Under the pieces are notes generated by a model. The model searched no databases. It saw only the letters and a list, made by a program, of their open reading frames with translations, and was not told the origin of the DNA. A stretch of 64,000 nt of DNA from Novosphingobium cyanobacteriorum (GTDB lineage Bacteria; Pseudomonadota; Alphaproteobacteria; Sphingomonadales; Sphingomonadaceae): NCBI RefSeq assembly GCF_029436685.1, contig NZ_JAROCY010000020.1, positions 18,281-82,280 on the forward strand, written 5' to 3'. Each line of letters starts with the position of its first letter. Position 1 is the first letter of the stretch. Made by a program: the position numbers and the translations under genes. Of this stretch, positions 48,348 through 57,449 are shown piece by piece.

Positions 48348-51300
48348 ATGGCCGACATCTCCCGCATCCTTTCCGCCACTTCGCCGCTGACCCTGTCCTC
48401 CGTGGCGCGCGGAGCGCAGCCACTGGTGCTGGCAGACCTTGCCCGCGCCGCTGCCACGAAGACGGGCACGCCGCGCACGGTGTTCATCGCCGCCGACGAC
48501 ACGGCAATGCGTGCGGTGACCGAGAGCGCGGCGTTCTTTGCCCCCGAGCTGGAAGTGATCGAGTTTCCGGCGTGGGACTGCCTTCCGTTCGACCGTGCTT
48601 CGCCCGCGCTCAGCGCCAGCTCGCGGCGGCTCAGCGCGCTGCAGCGGCTGCAGTGGAAGCGTGAGGGGCCGCAGCTTTTCGTCACGACGATCAATGCTGT
48701 TCTGCAGCGGGCGCTGACCCCGTTCCGCATCCGCGAATCCACCCGCCTGCTGAAGCCCGGCATGGAGATCGGACGCGAAAGCCTGATCGCGCTGTTGCAG
48801 CGGCAGGGCTATGCGCGGACCGACACCGTGGTCGATTCCGGCGAATACGCGGTGCGCGGATCGGTGTTCGACATCTATCCAAGCGGGCTGGACCACGGGC
48901 TGAGGCTGGATTTCTTCGGTGACGAGCTGGAGACGCTGCGCCTGTTCGACCCGAACACGCAGCGCAGCGTGCAGCCGGTGGAAACGCACCTGCTGCTGCC
49001 GGCTAGCGAGGCGCTGCTTGATGAGGACAGCATCAAGCGCTTTCGCAGCCGCTATCGCGAGATGTTCGGCGCGAATGCCACCGGCGATCCGCTGTACCAG
49101 GCAGTGAGCGACGGGCGGCGGCTGGCAGGCATGGAACACTGGCTGCCGTTGTTCGAGGACCGGCTGGTCACGCTGTTCGACCACTTGGCCGAAGGCGATC
49201 TGGTGGTGCTGGATTCGGCAGCGGCGAAGGCTGCGGAATCGCGCCTTTCCGACATTGCCGATTACCATCAGGCGCGTGTGGAAAGTGCATCGCGCTCACC
49301 CGGCAGCTATCGCCCGCTGAGCGAGACGGCGCTGTACCTGGGCAAGGACGAATTCGAGCAGGCGCTGGCCGGCTGGCCGGTGCACCGCATGTCCATATTC
49401 GCAGAGCCGGAATCGGGCCGCGCGGTGGACTTCGGCTTTACCGGCAGCCACGACTTTGCGCCTGACCGCGCGCAGGGCAACAATGTCTATGAAGCGGCAG
49501 CCAAGCATCTGGCGGCGTTGGGCACGCGCGGGCTGAAACCGATCGTGGCGGCCTACACCGCCGGTTCGCGCGCGCGATTGGCCAGCCTGCTGGGTGAAGC
49601 GGGCAAGAGTGCGCCGGCGCTGGCGGATACATGGCAGGAGGCACTGGGCCTTGCCGCAAAGGGCAAGCCGGTGGCGGTGGTGCTGCCGCTGGAAAGCGGC
49701 TTTGCCAACGAAGAACTGGAGCTGCTGACCGAGCAGGACATCCTGGGTGACCGGCTGGTCCGCCGCAAGAAGAAGCGCAAGGATGCGGACGCGTTCCTGG
49801 CCGAGCTTTCCGCGCTCAATCCCGGCGATCTGGTGGTCCACATGGAGCACGGCATCGGGCGCTATATCGGGCTGGAAGCCGTGGCGGTGGGTGACAGCCC
49901 GCACGATTGCGTGCAGCTGGAATATGCCGGTGGCGACAAGCTCTACATCCCGGTCGAAAATCTCGACGTCCTTTCACGCTATGGCAACGAAAACGACGCC
50001 GTCGCGCTCGACAGGCTGGGTGGCGAGGCGTGGCAGCGGCGCAAGGCCCGCATGCGCGAGCGCATCCTGGAGATGGCCGGACAGCTGATGGCGACGGCGG
50101 CACTGCGCGCATTGCGGCAGGCCGACGTGATGGCGGTCGATCCCGCCAGCTACGGCCCCTTCGTCGACCGCTTCCCCTGGGACGAGACCGAGGACCAGGA
50201 ACGCGCCATCGACGACGTTCTGGGCGACATGGTCGATGGCAAGCCGATGGACCGGCTGGTCTGCGGCGATGTGGGCTTCGGCAAGACCGAGGTGGCGCTG
50301 CGCGCCGCGTTCGTGGCCGCAATGGCGGGCAAGCAGGTGGCCGTGATCGCGCCGACGACGCTGCTGGCGCGCCAGCACTATGCCGCGTTCCGTGATCGCT
50401 TCGCCGGTTTTCCCATTGAGATCGGCCGGCTGAGCCGGCTGGTGCCGGGCAAGGAAGCGACAGAGACCAAGGCGGGCCTTGCCGACGGCACGGTGGACAT
50501 CGTGATCGGCACGCACGCGCTGCTTTCCAAGTCCGTCGCCTTCAAGCGGCTGGGACTGGTGATCGTGGACGAGGAACAGCGCTTTGGCGTCTCCCACAAG
50601 GAAAAGCTGAAGGAACTGAAGGCCGACGTCCATGTGTTGACGCTCACGGCCACGCCGATCCCGCGCACGCTGCAGATGGCGATGAGCGGCCTGCGCGAGC
50701 TGTCCACCATCCAGACCCCGCCGGTCGATCGCCTTGCCGTGCGCACTTATGTGATGCCGTGGGACGACATGGTGATGCGCGAGGCGCTGCTGCGCGAGCA
50801 CCAGCGCGGAGGGCAGAGCTTCATCGTGGTGCCGCGCATTGCCGACATGCCCGAGCTGGAAGAATGGCTGCGGCTTAACGTGCCGGAGATCCGCGCCGTT
50901 TCCGCCCATGGCCAGATGAGCCCGACCGAGGTCGAGGACCGCATGGGCGCGTTCTACGAGAAGAAGTACGAGGTGCTGCTGTCCACCACCATCGTGGAAA
51001 GTGGCATCGACATTCCGTCGGCCAACACCATGATCCTGCACCGCGCGGACCGCTTCGGCCTTGCCCAGCTGTACCAGCTGCGCGGGCGCGTGGGGCGTGG
51101 CAAGCTGCGTGCCTATGCCTACCTCACCTATCCCGAGGACCAGGCCCTATCCGAGATTGCGGAAAAGCGGCTGAAGGTATTGGGCGACCTGGATTCGCTG
51201 GGTGCCGGCTTCCAGCTGGCCAGCCATGACCTGGATCTGCGCGGTGCTGGCAACCTGCTGGGCGACGAACAATCGGGCCACATCAAGGAAGTGGGCTTCG

Positions 51301-51848
51301 AACTCTACCAGTCGATGCTGGAGGACGCGATCCTCGCGGCCAAGGCGGGCGACATGGCCATGTTCAAGGAACGTGACAGCCTGAGCCCGCAGATCACGGT
51401 GGATGCGCCAATCCTCATCCCCGAGGACTATGTGCCCGACCTGGCCGTGCGCATGGCGCTCTATCGCCGCATGAACGACGCCGAAGGGCCCGATGCGGTG
51501 GAAGCGCTGGCCGCGGAAATGATCGACCGCTTCGGCCCCCTGCCCGGCCCGACGCAGAACCTGCTGCGCCTGATCGAGATCAAGCGACAGGCGATCGAGG
51601 CACGCATCGCCAAGATCGACGTGGGCGCAAAGGGTGCGCTGGTATCCTTCCACAACGACGACTTCCCCGATCCGATGGGCCTGATCGGCTATGTCGAGCG
51701 GCTGAACGGCGTGGCCAAGCTGCGGCCCGACAACAAGCTGGTGATCCAGCGCGCCTGGGGTTCGGCCGAGGCGCGGCTCAACGGGCTGGTGCAGCTGACC
51801 AAGGGTCTTTCCGCCATCGCGCGGCGGGCGGTGAAGAAGGCCGCCTAG
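48348..51848 (+). CDS. mfd: Transcription-repair coupling factor
   Basis: 1166 residues. A UvrB-like N-terminal region (VIEFPAWDCLPFDRASPALSASSRRL), a CarD-type RNA-polymerase-interacting domain (LNPGDLVVHMEHGIGRYIGLEAVAV, about residues 487-511) and the helicase core (LVCGDVGFGKTEVALRAAF, LVIVDEEQRFGVSHKEKL, TLTATPIPRTLQMAMSGLRELSTIQTPP, LYQLRGRVGRGKLRAYAYL) are visible, with a TRCF domain at the C-terminus. It removes stalled polymerase and recruits repair. Its stop overlaps the convergent EAL gene through a shared CTAG. Confidence 0.97.
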   Translation: MADISRILSATSPLTLSSVARGAQPLVLADLARAAATKTGTPRTVFIAADDTAMRAVTESAAFFAPELEVIEFPAWDCLPFDRASPALSASSRRLSALQRLQWKREGPQLFVTTINAVLQRALTPFRIRESTRLLKPGMEIGRESLIALLQRQGYARTDTVVDSGEYAVRGSVFDIYPSGLDHGLRLDFFGDELETLRLFDPNTQRSVQPVETHLLLPASEALLDEDSIKRFRSRYREMFGANATGDPLYQAVSDGRRLAGMEHWLPLFEDRLVTLFDHLAEGDLVVLDSAAAKAAESRLSDIADYHQARVESASRSPGSYRPLSETALYLGKDEFEQALAGWPVHRMSIFAEPESGRAVDFGFTGSHDFAPDRAQGNNVYEAAAKHLAALGTRGLKPIVAAYTAGSRARLASLLGEAGKSAPALADTWQEALGLAAKGKPVAVVLPLESGFANEELELLTEQDILGDRLVRRKKKRKDADAFLAELSALNPGDLVVHMEHGIGRYIGLEAVAVGDSPHDCVQLEYAGGDKLYIPVENLDVLSRYGNENDAVALDRLGGEAWQRRKARMRERILEMAGQLMATAALRALRQADVMAVDPASYGPFVDRFPWDETEDQERAIDDVLGDMVDGKPMDRLVCGDVGFGKTEVALRAAFVAAMAGKQVAVIAPTTLLARQHYAAFRDRFAGFPIEIGRLSRLVPGKEATETKAGLADGTVDIVIGTHALLSKSVAFKRLGLVIVDEEQRFGVSHKEKLKELKADVHVLTLTATPIPRTLQMAMSGLRELSTIQTPPVDRLAVRTYVMPWDDMVMREALLREHQRGGQSFIVVPRIADMPELEEWLRLNVPEIRAVSAHGQMSPTEVEDRMGAFYEKKYEVLLSTTIVESGIDIPSANTMILHRADRFGLAQLYQLRGRVGRGKLRAYAYLTYPEDQALSEIAEKRLKVLGDLDSLGAGFQLASHDLDLRGAGNLLGDEQSGHIKEVGFELYQSMLEDAILAAKAGDMAMFKERDSLSPQITVDAPILIPEDYVPDLAVRMALYRRMNDAEGPDAVEALAAEMIDRFGPLPGPTQNLLRLIEIKRQAIEARIAKIDVGAKGALVSFHNDDFPDPMGLIGYVERLNGVAKLRPDNKLVIQRAWGSAEARLNGLVQLTKGLSAIARRAVKKAA

Positions 51849-53131
51849 GCCGTCAGGCCGAGGAACTCGCCCGGGGTGATCGGGCCGGAGCGGAGGAAGC
51901 CCTGGAAGATGTCTGCGCCTTCTTCGCGCAGGACAGCCAGCTGCGCCTCGTCCTCCACGCCTTCGGCAATGACCTTGAGGTCCAGCGCGCGCGACATCGC
52001 GATCATCGCGCGCAGGATCACCCGATCGCGCGGATCGTGGGCGATGTCCTTCACCAGCGAACGATCGAGCTTCAGTGCATCGAGCGGCAGTGCCTTCAAG
52101 GCACGGAAGTTGGAGAAGCCGGTGCCGAAATCGTCGAGCGCGACATGGACGCCATCGGCCGCCAGTTCGCGCAGTGCGGCGGCGCAGGCCTCGAAGTCCG
52201 AAATCAGCGTCTGCTCGGTAATCTCCAGGGTCAGCGCGGTCGGTGGAAAGCCGGTATCCGCCACCACGCGCTGGATCGTGCCTGCGAAATCCCCCACTGC
52301 AAAATCCTCGGCAGTCACGTTAAGGGAAAGCCGCAGGTTGGCTGGCCAAGCCGATCCCATCGCCAACGCCCGACGCGCGATGTGGCGCGAAAGCTGCGAG
52401 ACATGGTCCCCCCTGTCGGCCACGGCGAAAAGGGTCTCCGCTCCGATCAGGCCGTACGACGGGTGATCCCACCGCGCCAGCGCCTCTCCGCCCGCCAGTT
52501 CCCCGGTCGCGACATCGAATTGCGGCTGGAAGAGGATGGCGATCTCGTCACGATGCAGCGCGCCGAGCAGGTCACCCTCCAGCTTGGCCGCGCTGCGCCC
52601 GCGCGCGGAATGGCTGCCGTCGGCCCACAGGACGCGCCGCCCCCTGCCCCGCTGCAGCGCCTCTGCCGCCTGATCGAGCCTGTCCAGCAGGGCCGCGCCC
52701 GGCTCACCCGGCAGACCGCGCAGCAAGGCGGTGCGCGGGGCGAGCGTCAACCGTTCGCCATCCACCGCCAGCGGCCTTGCCACGGTGCGGCCCAGCGCCT
52801 CGGCCAGGAACTGCCAGCGTTCGCGGCTCAGCGCCTGTCGGGACGCGACGAGGAATTCGCCGCCCGCCGTGCGCGCCACCACCGATTGCGGCCCCAGCTG
52901 GCCTTCCACGAAATCGCTGATGCGCCGCGCCACCTCAACCAGCACGCGATCGCCGCCAGCCTTGCCATAGGCGAGGTTCACCGCCTGCAGCCGCTGCAGG
53001 CTGACCAGCATGGCCTGCACGAAACCGGATGTGCCCGCAGCATCGAGCCATGCACGCGCCGTGGCGATCCCGCCCAGCCCGGTCAGGACATCACGATCCT
53101 CGGCGGTGAATACGACGCCTTCCCTCATCAC
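51845..53131 (-). CDS. EAL-domain c-di-GMP phosphodiesterase with degenerate GGDEF domain
   Basis: 428 residues with no membrane segment. An N-terminal GGDEF-like domain (about residues 1-170) has AGGEF in place of GGDEF, so cyclase activity is unlikely. The EAL domain (about 185-428) keeps GGEALARWDHP, LSLNVTAEDF, LEITEQ, VALDDFGTGFSNFRALKALPLDALKLDRSLV, IAEGVEDEAQL and FQGF, consistent with an active phosphodiesterase that lowers c-di-GMP. The stop overlaps that of mfd within a CTAG palindrome. Confidence 0.9.
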   Translation of the reverse strand: MMREGVVFTAEDRDVLTGLGGIATARAWLDAAGTSGFVQAMLVSLQRLQAVNLAYGKAGGDRVLVEVARRISDFVEGQLGPQSVVARTAGGEFLVASRQALSRERWQFLAEALGRTVARPLAVDGERLTLAPRTALLRGLPGEPGAALLDRLDQAAEALQRGRGRRVLWADGSHSARGRSAAKLEGDLLGALHRDEIAILFQPQFDVATGELAGGEALARWDHPSYGLIGAETLFAVADRGDHVSQLSRHIARRALAMGSAWPANLRLSLNVTAEDFAVGDFAGTIQRVVADTGFPPTALTLEITEQTLISDFEACAAALRELAADGVHVALDDFGTGFSNFRALKALPLDALKLDRSLVKDIAHDPRDRVILRAMIAMSRALDLKVIAEGVEDEAQLAVLREEGADIFQGFLRSGPITPGEFLGLTA

Positions 53132-53274
53132 CCCAGCGCATAATCCAGATACGCGGCGAATGCATCATGCCGGATAAGGATCATCCCCGTCCTTTTCCCG
53201 TTGCACCGCAATGGGGCGGTCCATACACCCTGCACCGTCATCGTGGTAGCAACGGCAAGAGGACGCGAATTTCC

Positions 53275-54054
53275 ATGACAACCTACAAGCGTCTGGCGCT
53301 GGTCGCGTCCACGGCAGAGCGCGCGCAGGAAGCCGAAAGCCAGCTGCGCGCATCGCGCGAATGGGTGCCGCTGGAAGAGGCCGACGCAGTCGTCGCCCTG
53401 GGTGGCGACGGGCTGATGCTGCAGGTGCTGCACCAGATGCTGGACAGCAGCCGTATTCTTCCGGTGTTCGGGCTGAACCGTGGTACGGTCGGCTTCCTGA
53501 TGAACAAGTTCAAATCCAGCCGCAGCCTGGAAGAACGCATGGAGAAAGCGCGCAAGGTGGCCGTTTCCCCCCTTCACATGGAGGCGGTGACGAATACCGG
53601 CGAGACCGAGACGTGCTTTGCCATCAATGAAGTCTCGCTGCTGCGCGAGACGCGCCAGAGTGCCAAGCTGGAAGTTTCGGTTAATGACAAGGTGCGCCTG
53701 CAGGAGATGATCTGCGACGGCGTGCTGGTGGCCACGCCCGCCGGATCGACCGCCTACAACCTTTCCGCCAATGGCCCGATCCTGCCCATGGGATCGAAGA
53801 TGCTGGCGCTTACTCCGATCTCGCCTTTCCGCCCGCGTCGCTGGCGTGGCGCGATCCTGCCCGAAAGCGCGCAGATCACCTTCCGCGCCCGCGAATCCGT
53901 GAAGCGCCCGGTGCTGGTGGTGGCTGACCAGAAGGAAGTGCGCGATGTGAAGGAGGTGCGGGTGAAGGCCTGGCCCGAGCATCAGCTGACCTTGCTGTTC
54001 GATCGCGGCCAGAGCCTCGACGAACGCATCTTTGCCGAACAGTTCGCGGTATAG
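53275..54054 (+). CDS. nadK: NAD kinase
   Basis: 259 residues from ATG 53275. Family motifs are VVALGGDGLMLQVLHQML (GGDG), VFGLNRGTVGFLMNKF, CFAINEVSLLRETRQSAKLEV (NE) and MICDGVLVATPAGSTAYNLSANGPILPMGSKMLALTPISPF. It makes NADP from NAD. An upstream in-frame start at 53167 would add a basic leader and is unlikely. It ends 101 bp before tRNA-Asn. Confidence 0.95.
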   Translation: MTTYKRLALVASTAERAQEAESQLRASREWVPLEEADAVVALGGDGLMLQVLHQMLDSSRILPVFGLNRGTVGFLMNKFKSSRSLEERMEKARKVAVSPLHMEAVTNTGETETCFAINEVSLLRETRQSAKLEVSVNDKVRLQEMICDGVLVATPAGSTAYNLSANGPILPMGSKMLALTPISPFRPRRWRGAILPESAQITFRARESVKRPVLVVADQKEVRDVKEVRVKAWPEHQLTLLFDRGQSLDERIFAEQFAV

Positions 54055-54155
54055 GCACACAGTCCGCGATAATGGCAGGCTGTGGAAAAAACAGCGCTTG
54101 CCAATCCGGATTCGCCTGTTATTAGCGCGCTCCTGCCCCGGGAGACCGGGGCTGC

Positions 54156-54230
54156 TCCCTGATAGCTCAGCGGTAGAGCACTCGACTGTTAATCGAGCGG
54201 CCGTAGGTTCGAATCCTACTCAGGGAGCCA
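54156..54230 (+). tRNA. tRNA-Asn (anticodon GTT)
   Basis: 75 nt with an encoded CCA. TCCCTGA/TCAGGGA acceptor; anticodon arm CTCGA-CTGTTAA-TCGAG. It marks the left border of the atypical, phage-like region to its right, so it is the likely integration target. Confidence 0.97.
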
Positions 54231-54815
54231 ATTCCTTCATATTTAGCGCGGAAAATCGGCCACTTAGGCTAGAGCTGCACAAATCTTCCCCACACAATTC
54301 CCCACATCACACTTTGGTTGCCTGTGTTTTTGGGTGGCCCGTGATGCACAGTGGTCTAACCCCGCGTCTAGCCGGGGCCAGGCGTCGGGGCATCGAAATG
54401 CGCCCACGCCAAGAGAGCGAGTAGACCAAGAGCTATCCAGTCTAACTCGCTATTGACCGGGTGGACCCACATGGCTGCCACCTGAAGCGGGACGGCTGAC
54501 ACGAGACCGAATGTTTGGAACATGTGCCGACTGTAGGCTTCGCCCCGCTTGCTCATTCCCACCCCAATCTTTGCGGATTCGGCAGATGTTATGGCCTTTC
54601 TCTCGCATCGGGAACGTCAATTCGCAGCCGCCGCATGAGGGGCGGTCAACCTAACGCCAATGAGGCCCAGGCGGGACAATCTCGCGCGCGCGCGCGATGT
54701 GTTCGGATTGTCCGGCCTCCCGACCACGTTGGCAAATCGGCAAACCACCCTTTTCCTGTGTATGGCCTCCAGTTGGGTGCGAAACATGGCGAAGCCAAAA
54801 AGCGACCTGAACTCG
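54231..54815. other. Low-density stretch right of tRNA-Asn
   Basis: This 585-bp stretch is less GC-rich than the core and holds at most one small minus-strand gene (54368-54562). No integrase fragment or duplicate of the tRNA 3' end is seen. A run CTTCCCCACACAATTCCCCACATC (about 54284-54307) has two ATTCCCCACA-like direct repeats, of unknown meaning. Confidence 0.4.
54368..54562 (-). CDS. Possible small membrane protein
   Basis: 64 residues: MGMSKRGEAYSRHMFQTFGL, then two hydrophobic stretches (GLVSAVPLQVAAMW and IALGLLALLAWA). The composition is plausible for a small integral membrane protein with two helices, and no family is recognised. It lies in an otherwise empty stretch after tRNA-Asn. 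Confidence 0.35.
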   Translation of the reverse strand: MGMSKRGEAYSRHMFQTFGLVSAVPLQVAAMWVHPVNSELDWIALGLLALLAWAHFDAPTPGPG

Positions 54816-55739
54816 TCAGGTCGTGAAGCTATAATAGCGATTCCGCTCGAGTAAGACCCTACTCGCCGCGTTGAGGTAATCACCCTCAAAGCTGTGCGCA
54901 GGCAGGATGCAGTAAGAGACGCTACCGGTCATGTAAGCCTCATTGCTGTGAATATCGCGATAAAGCACTGCAATCGCGATCACAGTCCGCTCGACAAGCG
55001 GCGCGGCGATCTCCTCACCGGTGTCAAAGCGCACGAATGGCCCGCTAAAGTGTTGCCCACCGGATAGCCTGCGCTCTTCACCCGGAAAGACCGGAGCTTC
55101 TGAACTGATGTCCGGATTGCCTTTCCTGCGCAGGATTTGCTCTATGACCTTTGGATCAAATCCCTGTCGGCTCGTCCCGATCACTACTGCAATGTTGGCA
55201 TTGATTGCCGGGCGCTCCCCATAATTTTTGACCGATATATTGAAGGTGAACGAACGGTGTTGTGGTCCGCCGTCGTGCTGCCCGGGATGCACCATTGCTT
55301 CGTGGCCCAACTCCAGACTTAGCCAAGGTCGCTGAGAGGTCAATGCAATCCGGTTGGCCTCTTCTACGCGGTAGATTGCGAGGCGGCTTTGCATGATCGT
55401 CACGATCAGCCCCACCACCCCAAAGCAGGTGGGCCAAAAAGCCAGCATGGCCCAGAACGCGCTGTCCTCGGCCGCATTAGCAGCTCGCCACTGTGCGCAC
55501 AGATCGCTTTCGCCTTGGCCTTTGGGGTCCTCGCATGGACGGCGAAACTCTACCTCGGCTGCAAAGTTTTGCGTTTTCCCAGACGGCTCCAGCTTAACCG
55601 GCTTGTCTGCAGCATATCGATAAGCCTCATACCGTTGTGCTCTTGGCAGGTGGCAGAAATACCAACCAGCAAAGAACGACCATCCTGCAAGCGCCGCAAG
55701 GCAAGCCAGCACGATAACGCTTCGATTACCTGTCTGCAT
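54816..55739 (-). CDS. Hypothetical membrane protein with two helices
   Basis: 307 residues. Two N-terminal transmembrane helices (VIVLACLAALAGWSFFAGWYF and FWAMLAFWPTCFGVVGLIVTIM) enclose a hydrophilic loop with cysteines (RRPCEDPKGQGESDLCAQW). A soluble C-terminal domain follows (RPWLSLELGHEAMVHPG..., FTFNISVKNYGERPAINANIAVVIG). The pattern 'two helices, then RPWL...V.NxGxxPA' recurs in many unassigned proteobacterial proteins found in mobile regions. Function unknown. Confidence 0.7.
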   Translation of the reverse strand: MQTGNRSVIVLACLAALAGWSFFAGWYFCHLPRAQRYEAYRYAADKPVKLEPSGKTQNFAAEVEFRRPCEDPKGQGESDLCAQWRAANAAEDSAFWAMLAFWPTCFGVVGLIVTIMQSRLAIYRVEEANRIALTSQRPWLSLELGHEAMVHPGQHDGGPQHRSFTFNISVKNYGERPAINANIAVVIGTSRQGFDPKVIEQILRRKGNPDISSEAPVFPGEERRLSGGQHFSGPFVRFDTGEEIAAPLVERTVIAIAVLYRDIHSNEAYMTGSVSYCILPAHSFEGDYLNAASRVLLERNRYYSFTT

Positions 55740-55828
55740 TGAGCCCCGCTGCGCCCCCGCTTTCTCTCTGGCGGTTGTCGCTGAAGGCCTGCCTCATGTC
55801 CATCACCACCCGTCGGCGCAAAGTCCGC

Positions 55829-57292
55829 TCACGGGTTCACCACCCTGTCACTCTGCGCCACGGCCATACGTCGGTTCAATGCGCCATGGATATCGCGGGC
55901 AATTCCCCGGGCGTCGGTGGCCTTCGTGTTCACCACGATATTGCCGTTAAGCGTCAAACCCGATCGCGGCGCGCTATGCCGAGCGAAGGCGCGGTGCATG
56001 TCCTTCAAGTCGGAGTGATTGCGCCGGCCTCCGGTGAATCCTTCATGCACTGACATCGCGCGAGCAAGGTCCGCCAGCTGGTCGGGTCGGACGCGCTGGT
56101 TTGCTCCGATGCCGGTAAGCTTCGACACGTGGGAGACATAAGCCCCGACGTCGTTCTCGCTCGGCGGTGCCCAGGTGGAAATGATGCTCCACAGCGTGTC
56201 CTTCCCCTTACGCAGGTAGCCCCCGAGAAGGGCCTGCATAGCCGCATAGCCATGATCCGGGGACGCAAAACGGGCAAACCCCCGGTCACCGCGGCCAACA
56301 TAGCCCGGCTGGCGACGAGCAAAGTCGCCATCTCGGATGTTGCCGGGGTTGTTGTTTCGATCGGCCAGCGACTTGCCAGAGCCAGGCTTAGATGGCGGGT
56401 CTAACATCCCGCCGTTGTCGCGGTGCCAGCCGATGATGCCAAAGGGGTCAAGGAAAGACGGCCCGCCCGGTTTCGCCTTTACCGGGGCATCGCCATGCGA
56501 CCCGCCAAGCCAGCTATCGAGCCAGTTCGCGATGCGCTCAAGTGCAGGTGTTAGCCGCTTCACCAGCAGGTCCTGTAGCTTGACCATCGACTGCTGAAAC
56601 TTCTCGGTTTCCTCGGCGAGCTTTTTCTGCCCCTCCGTGTCCTTCTCGAAACGGCGGATCAGATCGTCAATCTGGGACTGCCCTTTCTGGAGAAGGAAAA
56701 CGGCCGACTGGGGAAGGCCAATTTGCTGGAGCAGCCCGGCATACATCGTCGGGTCCATCTTTCCAGAGGCCCCCGCGAGCTTGGAAAGAATGGAGCCAGG
56801 ATCAGCACTGCGGAGGTCACCGCCCGTGATGCCCAGCCGACCATACACTGCCATCTGATCCGGGCTCATCTGCCCCATGCGGAAAGCATTCTTGGCGCTC
56901 TGGATCGATTGCAGCGCAGAATCGGCCGCCTGCGCACCGCCCGCAGGATCCACCTCACGCATGGCCATACGCCAGGCGTAAATTTTCTGCTGCGTCATCC
57001 CGAGCACGCTTCCCAGCCGGTCGGCAGCCAGTGCGGTGGTCATGAGGTTTCCCGCGAACCCGAGCACAGAGCGGGCGCCCATGAACGCCAGGCCGAGCCC
57101 GATGACCTCCCGGCTTACCCCCTTGAGCGTCTCGCCTGCGCGCTTGCCGGCGCGCTCAATGTCGTCGAATGCGCGCTTTGAATCCTCCCGCACGCGCCTG
57201 TTGCCTGCCTCGATGCGCTTCTGGGCCTCGTCATAGCCCTTCGTGTCGATGCCAAAAGTGACGACGAATGCGTCGATGATGTGAGCGCCCAT
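55829..57292 (-). CDS. Phage tail tape-measure-like protein with muramidase-type domain
   Basis: 487 residues from ATG 57292. The N-terminal 250 residues are helical (VVTFGIDTKGYDEAQKRIEAGNRRVREDSKRAFDDIERAGKRAGETLKGVS, FAGNLMTTALAADRLGSVLGMTQQKI), as in tape-measure or minor tail proteins. The region near residues 315-420 begins SLADRNNNPGNIRDGDFARRQPGYVGRGDRGFARFASPDHGYAAM; the RNNNPGNIR motif marks a phage-type murein-hydrolase domain. It is short for a tape-measure protein and has no tail genes beside it, so it is a remnant or a stand-alone cargo gene. Confidence 0.75.
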   Translation of the reverse strand: MGAHIIDAFVVTFGIDTKGYDEAQKRIEAGNRRVREDSKRAFDDIERAGKRAGETLKGVSREVIGLGLAFMGARSVLGFAGNLMTTALAADRLGSVLGMTQQKIYAWRMAMREVDPAGGAQAADSALQSIQSAKNAFRMGQMSPDQMAVYGRLGITGGDLRSADPGSILSKLAGASGKMDPTMYAGLLQQIGLPQSAVFLLQKGQSQIDDLIRRFEKDTEGQKKLAEETEKFQQSMVKLQDLLVKRLTPALERIANWLDSWLGGSHGDAPVKAKPGGPSFLDPFGIIGWHRDNGGMLDPPSKPGSGKSLADRNNNPGNIRDGDFARRQPGYVGRGDRGFARFASPDHGYAAMQALLGGYLRKGKDTLWSIISTWAPPSENDVGAYVSHVSKLTGIGANQRVRPDQLADLARAMSVHEGFTGGRRNHSDLKDMHRAFARHSAPRSGLTLNGNIVVNTKATDARGIARDIHGALNRRMAVAQSDRVVNP

Positions 57293-57340
57293 GCAAACCT
57301 CCAAGGTGTAACCTCAGGGTAGCAGGCGAGCCGACCGGCT

Positions 57341-57380
57341 GGCGCATTGTGTCTCAACAGGAAAACTGAACCAATGCGCC
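57341..57380. promoter_or_regulatory. Inverted repeat in the divergent intergenic region
   Basis: GGCGCATTG (57341-57349) and CAATGCGCC (57372-57380) are perfect 9-bp arms 22 bp apart, between the tape-measure-like gene and the YbjQ-like gene. Possible operator for a dimeric regulator. Confidence 0.4.
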
Positions 57381-57449
57381 ATTGCCGACTGAGCCTGCTC
57401 GACACGCTCCCCTTGGCAGGTCATCATCAGCTTAACCGAAGGGGGATTC

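Noticed and set aside
54617..54889. 90-residue minus-strand frame
   Set aside because: It overlaps the start of a simple-sequence (GCGCGC) patch, overlaps the 3' end of the better-supported gene at 54816, and lacks any family features.
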